From: JAAYZB01 sp035379945
Lineage (GTDB): Bacteria > Bacillota_I > Bacilli_A > Izemoplasmatales > Hujiaoplasmataceae
DNA: 64,000 bases
Direction of reading: 5' to 3'
NCBI GenBank assembly: GCA_035379945.1
Contig: DAOSWG010000005.1
Span: forward strand, 11,326 to 75,325
Positions within the stretch are counted from its first letter, which is position 1, and each line of letters opens with the position of its first letter. Under the pieces are notes generated by a model. That model saw only the letters and a program-made list of their open reading frames with translations, was not told where the DNA came from and did not search any database. This document shows positions 58,826 to 64,000 of the stretch, piece by piece. The position numbers were made by a program, and so were the translations under genes.

Positions 58826-60615
58826 ATGGAAATAGAATCCAACTTCATCAAAACCATCATGGAGGAAGATTTGCAGAGCGGAAAGATAAAGGAAATCATA
58901 ACGAGATTTCCACCGGAACCGAACGCATATCTTCATATCGGGCACGCAAGGGCAATCGTGACCAATTTTGAACTCGCTCGCCAATTCGGCGGATATACAA
59001 ACTTGAGATTCGATGATACAAATCCCATCAATGAAGACGCTTCGTTTGTAGAAGCGATCAAAGAAGACATTCGGTGGCTGGGATATGAACCGGCCAATAT
59101 TTTCTTTGGTTCCGATTATTTTGAAAAGACATATGAATATGCGATAAAACTGATCAAGAAAGGTCTCGCTTATGTGTGCGATTTGTCCCAGGAGGAAATG
59201 AGCGCCTATCGCGGAACCCTGACCGAACCGGGAAAGGAATCGCCTAATCGCAACCGTTCCGTGGAAGAGAACCTGCGTCTTTTCGAAGAAATGAGGCAAG
59301 GAAAATACCAAGACGGAGAAAAAANNNNNNNNNNNNNNNNNNNNNNNNNNNNNNNNNNNNNNNNNNNNNNNNNNNNNNNNNNNNNNNNNNNNNNNNNNNN
59401 NNNNNNNNNNNNNNNNNNNNNNNNAACCTGCGTCTTTTCGAAGAAATGAGGCAAGGAAAATACCAAGACGGAGAAAAAACCCTGCGGGCCAAAATCGATA
59501 TGGCCAGTCCGAACATCAATATGCGCGACCCGGTCATTTACCGGATCTTGCATGCGACGCATCATAATACCGGCGATAAATGGTGTATTTATCCAATGTA
59601 TGATTTCGCTCATCCGTTACAGGATGCGATCGAAGGAGTCACCCATTCGCTTTGTTCGCTTGAATACGTGGATCATCGGGTTTTGTATGATTGGTTCATC
59701 GATAACTGCGAGACGCCACACAAACCCCATCAATACGAATTCGGCCGGCTCAACATCACCAATACGATAATGTCGAAAAGATATCTGAGACAATTGGTGG
59801 AAGAAAAATATGTCAATGGCTACGATGATCCGCGGATGCCGACACTCGCCGGTTTGAGGCGGCGAGGGTTTACAAAAGACGCGATCGTCAGTTTCATTCT
59901 GAGCACCGGTCTTTCCCGTATAAACTCCACCGTTTCGTCGGAAATGCTGGAAAACACATTAAGGGCCGATCTCGTCGACAAGACCAAACGAATGCATGCC
60001 GTTTTGGATCCGCTCAAAGTGACGATCACCAATTATCCAAACAATGAAACGGAAATGTTGGATGTCACAAACAATGTGGACAACGAAGGGTTAGGCAGCC
60101 GCAAATTGCCCTTTGGAAAAACCATCTACATCGAAAAATCCGACTTTGTACCGGAAAAACCCAACAAACATTGGAAACGGCTTTCCGTGGGAGTGGAAGT
60201 AAGATTGTTACAGGCGTACTTCATCAAATGCGAAGATATCGTTTATGACGAAAAAGGCGAGATTAAAGAATTGCGTTGCACATACGACGAAAAGACCAAA
60301 TCGAACTCCGGATTCAATGAAAGAAAGCCCAACGGCAACATTCATTATGTCGAAGCTACTACCGCAATTCCTGCAACCTTCAATTTATTCGAGCCTTTGC
60401 TCATTGATTCTGATGGGGACAGGCCGTTAAAAGAAAGATTAAATCCGACATCATGGCAAACAAAAAAAGGATTTGTCGAACCGGATCTTAAAAACTCCGT
60501 CCCGGGAGAAAAATTCCAATTCATCCGCAACGGCTATTACGCTGCCGACTATGAATCAAAATCAGACAATCTGGTTTTCAACCGGATCGTCGAACTGAAG
60601 TCGAGTTTCCGCTGA
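58826..60615 (+). CDS. glnS: Glutaminyl-tRNA synthetase, split by a false assembly gap
   Basis: Charges tRNA-Gln directly. The HIGH motif is in FPPEPNAYLHIGHARAIVTNF; the KMSKS-like loop is NTIMSKRYLRQLV; anticodon-binding barrels follow. The 55 bases before the Ns (59270-59324) recur exactly after them (59425-59479). Merging them gives one frame of about 544 codons, normal for GlnRS. GAGGAGGAATGACTT precedes the ATG. Many Bacilli lack glnS and amidate Glu-tRNA-Gln, so its presence may reflect ancient transfer. Confidence 0.93.
59325..59424. other. Assembly gap (100 N), not real missing sequence
   Basis: Identical 55-base flanks (59270-59324 and 59425-59479), the same overlap length as the gap at 21821-21920. 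The contigs should be merged. Confidence 0.95.
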
Positions 60616-60839
60616 TGAAAAACAAAATAGTATATCTCCTGCTGTATTTGATATTTGCCATTATCGGATGGTTCGGGACAATCATCAACCTGATTATGGC
60701 AATCAAAGGCGATTCCAGCGGTACGGTAATCACATTCACCATCGTATTCGCCCTCATGGCCATACTGGTGACAGCAGCTTTTATCAAGCGATTGATAAGA
60801 CTTTTGATAGACATCAAGATTAACAAAGAAAACAAATAA
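60615..60839 (+). CDS. Small membrane protein, function unknown
   Basis: A 74 aa protein with two membrane helices (about 5-28 and 36-60) and a basic tail ending KINKENK. The ATG overlaps the glnS stop by one base (TGATG), so it is translated as the last gene of the tsaE-glnS run. I do not recognise a family. A terminator follows. Confidence 0.7.
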   Translation: MKNKIVYLLLYLIFAIIGWFGTIINLIMAIKGDSSGTVITFTIVFALMAILVTAAFIKRLIRLLIDIKINKENK

Positions 60840-60864
60840 ACCGGCTGGAAACAACCGGTTTTTT
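60838..60864 (+). terminator. Terminator after the small membrane protein gene
   Basis: AAACCGG pairs with CCGGTTT around about ten bases, followed by TTTT. Confidence 0.85.
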
Positions 60865-60896
60865 CGTGGCCAAGACATGACAAAAACCGCTTATAA

Positions 60897-60907
60897 TATG
60901 GTATAAT
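60897..60907 (+). promoter_or_regulatory. Extended -10 promoter for pcrA
   Basis: TATGGTATAAT, 17 bases before the TTG start, so the leader is very short. Confidence 0.68.
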
Positions 60908-60924
60908 ATTAGTAGGTGATCGTT

Positions 60925-63114
60925 TTGAAAAATGCTATTATTGAACAAATGAATCCGCAACAAGCGGAAGCCGTTCGCAAGGTTTCCGGACCGATCATGG
61001 CGGTAGCCGGAGCGGGTTCGGGAAAAACGAGGGTTCTTACCAATCGGATTGCTTACCTGATCGAGGAGATCGGTATACCGCCATCCAGCATTCTGGCGAT
61101 CACTTTCACCAATCGGGCGGCCGAGGAAATGAAAAATCGGGTTTTCGGATTGATCGACATCCCTTTGAAAGGAATCTGGATTTCCACTTTCCATGCGATG
61201 GGCGCCAAGATTCTTCGCTATGATATTCACCACCTGGGATATGATTCGAATTTTCAAATCGTTGATGACGACGATTCGGAAATCATTATCAAGAATCTTC
61301 TCAAAGACAATGACTACGATATCAAACATTATTCTCCCAGGATCGCCGCGTCCATTATCGAGCAGATAAAGGCGAATCCGGAACAATTGGAATTCTTGCC
61401 GGAACCGATCAAATCGGTTATGGAAGTTATATATCCGGCTTACCAGAAATACCTGAAGAAAAACAACCTGGTCGATTTTCAGGATCTTTTGGTTTTGATT
61501 TTGAAACTTTTCACTAAGTTTCCCGAAGTTTTGGAAAAGTATCAGAACCGTTTCCAATATATCCTAGTGGACGAATTTCAGGATACTAACAACTTACAAT
61601 ACGAGATCGTTTATAATCTGGCGAAAGCGCATCACAATCTGTTTATCGTCGGAGACGAAGATCAAAGCATTTATTCTTTCAGAGGATCGAATATCGAAAA
61701 TATCCGGAAGTTCATGAAGGATTTTCCTGAATACCATAAGGTAATCCTGAATCAAAACTACCGGTCAAAAACCAATATCCTGGAAGCGGCCAATTCGGTC
61801 ATCGACAATAATCACAACCGAATACCAAAACAACTGTTCAGCGAGCTTGGCGAGGGAGAAAAGGTCCAGCATTTCAAAGCCGAGACGGACGAGGAAGAAG
61901 CATATTACATATATAACAAAATAAAAACCCTGGCAAGAACAGGATATAACTACAGGGATTTTGCCGTTCTTTATCGCAATAACGCGATGAGCAGGAGATT
62001 CGAAGACATGTTCCTGCGGTACGGGATTCCATATAAAGTCATCGGAAATATTTCTTTTTATAAACGCAAGGAAATCAAAGACGTAATCGCTTATCTCAGA
62101 TTGCTTATCGACATGGGAGACAACTATGCCTTCGAACGGATATACAATGAACCGAAACGCGGGGTAGGACCCACGTCTTTCGACAAAATCAAAGAGTATG
62201 CGACGAAAGAAAATGTCAAACTGACAGAAGCGATCGATGATGATATTCCGGGCGTCGGAGTCAAGGGGCTTATCCGTCTCAGAGAACTGAAAACCAATCT
62301 GCAGGAAATACGCCGGAACATAGAAGAGGTAAATCTGCTTGACACATATGACAGACTTCTGGAAAAAAGCGGTTACCTGGAAATGCTTCAAAATGAAGAT
62401 CTGGCAGCTGATCGTAAGATCGAAGCCGAACGCCGGATCGATAATCTGAATGAATTCAAAACGGTCATTTTGGAAAAGATCAAGGAATTCGACCGCGATG
62501 TCACTAACTACGAAAAACTATTGGAAATTCTTACCGATCTCGCCTTGCGCGAAGAAGCAGAAGACAAATTGACAGACGATGAGTACGTCAGTCTGATGAC
62601 GGTACATTCAGCCAAGGGTTTGGAATTCAAGGTGGTCTTCGTCGCTTGTCTGGAACAGGCGCTTTTCCCGTCCGGACAAAGTTTACAGGAAAGAGCGAAT
62701 GTCGAAGAAGAACGAAGACTGTTTTATGTCGCCCTTACTAGAGCAAAGGAAATGGTATTTCTGACCAACGCCAGAGAACGTTTCATCTACGGACACCTTG
62801 CCAGCAATCCGGATTCTCAATTCATCGGTGAGATCGGCAAGGAATATATCGAGCATTCCGGACTTTCCAAGCCGAGGGAAATCAAGCTTGAAAGAATACA
62901 GTCGCAAAGAAAACATGTGCTACCGGCGGTAGAAAGCAAGGAATACGAATCGGTTGACAACAAGCTTTCGATCGGCGACAAGATCGAGCACAAGACATTC
63001 GGAATCGGAGTTGTCGTTGCTTTAAGTGACAACCGGGCGACCATCGCTTTCGGTCACGAAACCGGAATCAAGATTCTGATGAGCGATCATCCAAGCATCA
63101 AGAAAGTCAGGTGA
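60925..63114 (+). CDS. pcrA: ATP-dependent DNA helicase PcrA/UvrD
   Basis: Superfamily 1A 3'-5' helicase for repair and replication. It is 729 aa. Motifs: AVAGAGSGKTRVLTNRIAYL, AITFTNRAAEEMKNRV, LVDEFQDTNNLQYEIV, VGDEDQSIYSFRGSNIENI, QNYRSKTNILEAAN, VSLMTVHSAKGLEFKVVFV and EEERRLFYVALTRAKE. The C-terminus has the PcrA tail domain (IGDKIEHKTFGIGVVVAL). AGGTGAT before the TTG at 60925 supports that start; a GTG at 60916 overlaps the binding site. Followed by ligA, the common pair. Confidence 0.95.
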   Translation: MKNAIIEQMNPQQAEAVRKVSGPIMAVAGAGSGKTRVLTNRIAYLIEEIGIPPSSILAITFTNRAAEEMKNRVFGLIDIPLKGIWISTFHAMGAKILRYDIHHLGYDSNFQIVDDDDSEIIIKNLLKDNDYDIKHYSPRIAASIIEQIKANPEQLEFLPEPIKSVMEVIYPAYQKYLKKNNLVDFQDLLVLILKLFTKFPEVLEKYQNRFQYILVDEFQDTNNLQYEIVYNLAKAHHNLFIVGDEDQSIYSFRGSNIENIRKFMKDFPEYHKVILNQNYRSKTNILEAANSVIDNNHNRIPKQLFSELGEGEKVQHFKAETDEEEAYYIYNKIKTLARTGYNYRDFAVLYRNNAMSRRFEDMFLRYGIPYKVIGNISFYKRKEIKDVIAYLRLLIDMGDNYAFERIYNEPKRGVGPTSFDKIKEYATKENVKLTEAIDDDIPGVGVKGLIRLRELKTNLQEIRRNIEEVNLLDTYDRLLEKSGYLEMLQNEDLAADRKIEAERRIDNLNEFKTVILEKIKEFDRDVTNYEKLLEILTDLALREEAEDKLTDDEYVSLMTVHSAKGLEFKVVFVACLEQALFPSGQSLQERANVEEERRLFYVALTRAKEMVFLTNARERFIYGHLASNPDSQFIGEIGKEYIEHSGLSKPREIKLERIQSQRKHVLPAVESKEYESVDNKLSIGDKIEHKTFGIGVVVALSDNRATIAFGHETGIKILMSDHPSIKKVR

Positions 63115-63119
63115 AGAAC

Positions 63120-64000
63120 ATGACAGTTATGGAAAGATTGAAATTTCTGAGAGATACTTTGAATAAATATAATTACGAATATTATGTCATGGACAACCCA
63201 AGCGTGCCGGACAGCGAATACGATACATTGATGAATGAACTCCTTCGGTTAGAGGAAGAGCACCCGGAACTGGTGACCAAGGATTCTCCTTCGCAAAGAG
63301 TCGGTGGCGGCATTCAGGATCGCTTTGTAAAAGTTATCCATGAACGGCCGATGTTATCTCTGGCCGATGTTTTTTCCAAGGAAGAACTGATTGACTTCGA
63401 TCAAAGAATCGCCAAGGAGACTAAAGACTATTCTTACACGGCAGAACTCAAGATCGACGGGCTCAGTGTATCTTTGCAGTACGATAACGGATACCTTGTT
63501 AGAGCCGCAACCAGAGGAGACGGCGTTACAGGAGAGGATATAACGGAGAATGTCAAGACCATAAACTCCGTTCCATTGAAAATACCATATCTGGCCCCCG
63601 TCGAGGTGCGCGGAGAAATTTTTATGCCTACTAAATCATTCAACAGACTTAATGAACAGAAGCTTGCGAACAACGAAGAGCCATTCCGCAATCCCAGAAA
63701 TGCCGCTGCCGGCAGTGTCCGCCAGCTTAACCCGCAAATTGTCAGAAAAAGGAATCTGGATGTCTTTGTTTATTACGTCATGGACAGGAAAATCGTCTCC
63801 GATCATTACAAGGCTTTGCAACTTGCAAAGGACTGGGGCTTTCGTGTGAATCCGTTGAATCATAGATGCAAGACGATCGATGAAGTGATTTCATATATCG
63901 ATGAAATGGCGGATAAAAGAAACGAACTTCCCTATGATATCGACGGAATAGTCATCAAAGTCAACGAGTATAATCTCTATGACCGCATCGGATACACCGC
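63120..64000 (+). CDS. ligA: NAD-dependent DNA ligase, N-terminal part (runs off the window)
   Basis: Seals nicks using NAD. The first 293 codons are present. Domain Ia is about 1-65 (YYVMDNPSVPDSEYDTLMNELL); the adenylation domain has SPSQRVGGG, the catalytic Lys in AELKIDGLSVSL (Lys at about 111), TRGDGVTGEDITENVKTI, VEVRGEIFMP, FRNPRNAAAGSVRQL and YDIDGIVIKVN. AGGTGA overlaps the pcrA stop and precedes the ATG at 63120. Confidence 0.96.
   Translation, partial: MTVMERLKFLRDTLNKYNYEYYVMDNPSVPDSEYDTLMNELLRLEEEHPELVTKDSPSQRVGGGIQDRFVKVIHERPMLSLADVFSKEELIDFDQRIAKETKDYSYTAELKIDGLSVSLQYDNGYLVRAATRGDGVTGEDITENVKTINSVPLKIPYLAPVEVRGEIFMPTKSFNRLNEQKLANNEEPFRNPRNAAAGSVRQLNPQIVRKRNLDVFVYYVMDRKIVSDHYKALQLAKDWGFRVNPLNHRCKTIDEVISYIDEMADKRNELPYDIDGIVIKVNEYNLYDRIGYT

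Noticed and set aside
58211..59311. A long minus-strand open frame across tsaD and glnS
   Set aside because: Antisense shadow of two well-supported genes; it includes the gap-flanking duplicate.
1..64000. tRNA, rRNA, insertion sequences, prophage or defence genes
   Set aside because: None seen. Intergenic gaps are short and accounted for by promoters, terminators and the origin.

Overview
This 64 kb window is the replication-origin region of a low-to-moderate GC Bacillota-like bacterium using the standard code (TGA is a stop throughout). Cues for the lineage are a Bacillus-type origin (dnaA/dnaN diverging from rpmH-rnpA-yidC-jag), strong AGGAGGTGAT-type ribosome binding sites, a TRTG extended -10 promoter consensus, CdaA, and Bacillus-like YutD, YutG, NFU and YugI proteins. 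No sporulation gene, tRNA, rRNA, CRISPR array or insertion sequence is visible. A deep-branching member of the Bacilli near the wall-less lineages is possible, but I cannot place it more precisely.

Layout: 1-4.1 kb, a minus-strand pstS-pstC-pstA-pstB-phoU phosphate operon with a Pho-box-like repeat. 4.2-6.4 kb, a minus-strand flavin reductase-like gene, folD and a purine nucleoside phosphorylase. 6.5-13.4 kb, a plus-strand aromatic operon (tyrA-aroA-aroB-aroC-aroEK-aroQ-aroF) that makes chorismate and routes prephenate to tyrosine. 13.5-15.0 kb, a small membrane protein and an aminotransferase. 15.1-18.2 kb, dnaN, dnaA and oriC with TTTTCCACA-type DnaA boxes. 18.2-33.0 kb, plus-strand rpmH-rnpA-yidC-jag-pth, an SDR oxidoreductase, mfd, rlbA-recF-gyrB-gyrA and serS. 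33-36 kb, HIT and HAD genes diverging from a lipid kinase-rsmA pair. 36-39.4 kb, glyA, an ANTAR RNA-binding antiterminator and glnA, with a candidate ANTAR-binding RNA in the glnA leader. 39.6-42 kb, dusB and hflX. 42-51 kb, an envelope block: a YfhO/CsbB/GtrA-like extracytoplasmic glycosylation cassette, diadenylate cyclase cdaA, a three-part protein (CrtI-like oxidoreductase, SCP2-like domain, membrane domain) and a membrane PAS protein with a degenerate GGDEF domain. 51-55.2 kb, ispD-ispF, yutD, nfu, yutG, an S1 protein and pgi. 55.2-64 kb, a second lipid kinase, the t6A genes tsaE-tsaB-rimI-tsaD with glnS, then pcrA and the start of ligA.

Two runs of 100 N are scaffolding artefacts. At each one the same 55 bases sit on both sides of the gap, and removing one copy plus the Ns restores an intact gene (an SDR gene and glnS).

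The most interesting items are: the ANTAR protein gene beside a glnA leader carrying tandem A-x-x-G hexaloops; the three-module oxidoreductase/SCP2/membrane protein and its degenerate-GGDEF neighbour; a YidC with an extra N-terminal lipoprotein domain; a PstS whose two halves are in swapped order; a PstA with a large extracytoplasmic insertion; and the 11-base TATGRTATAAT promoter element repeated through the window.
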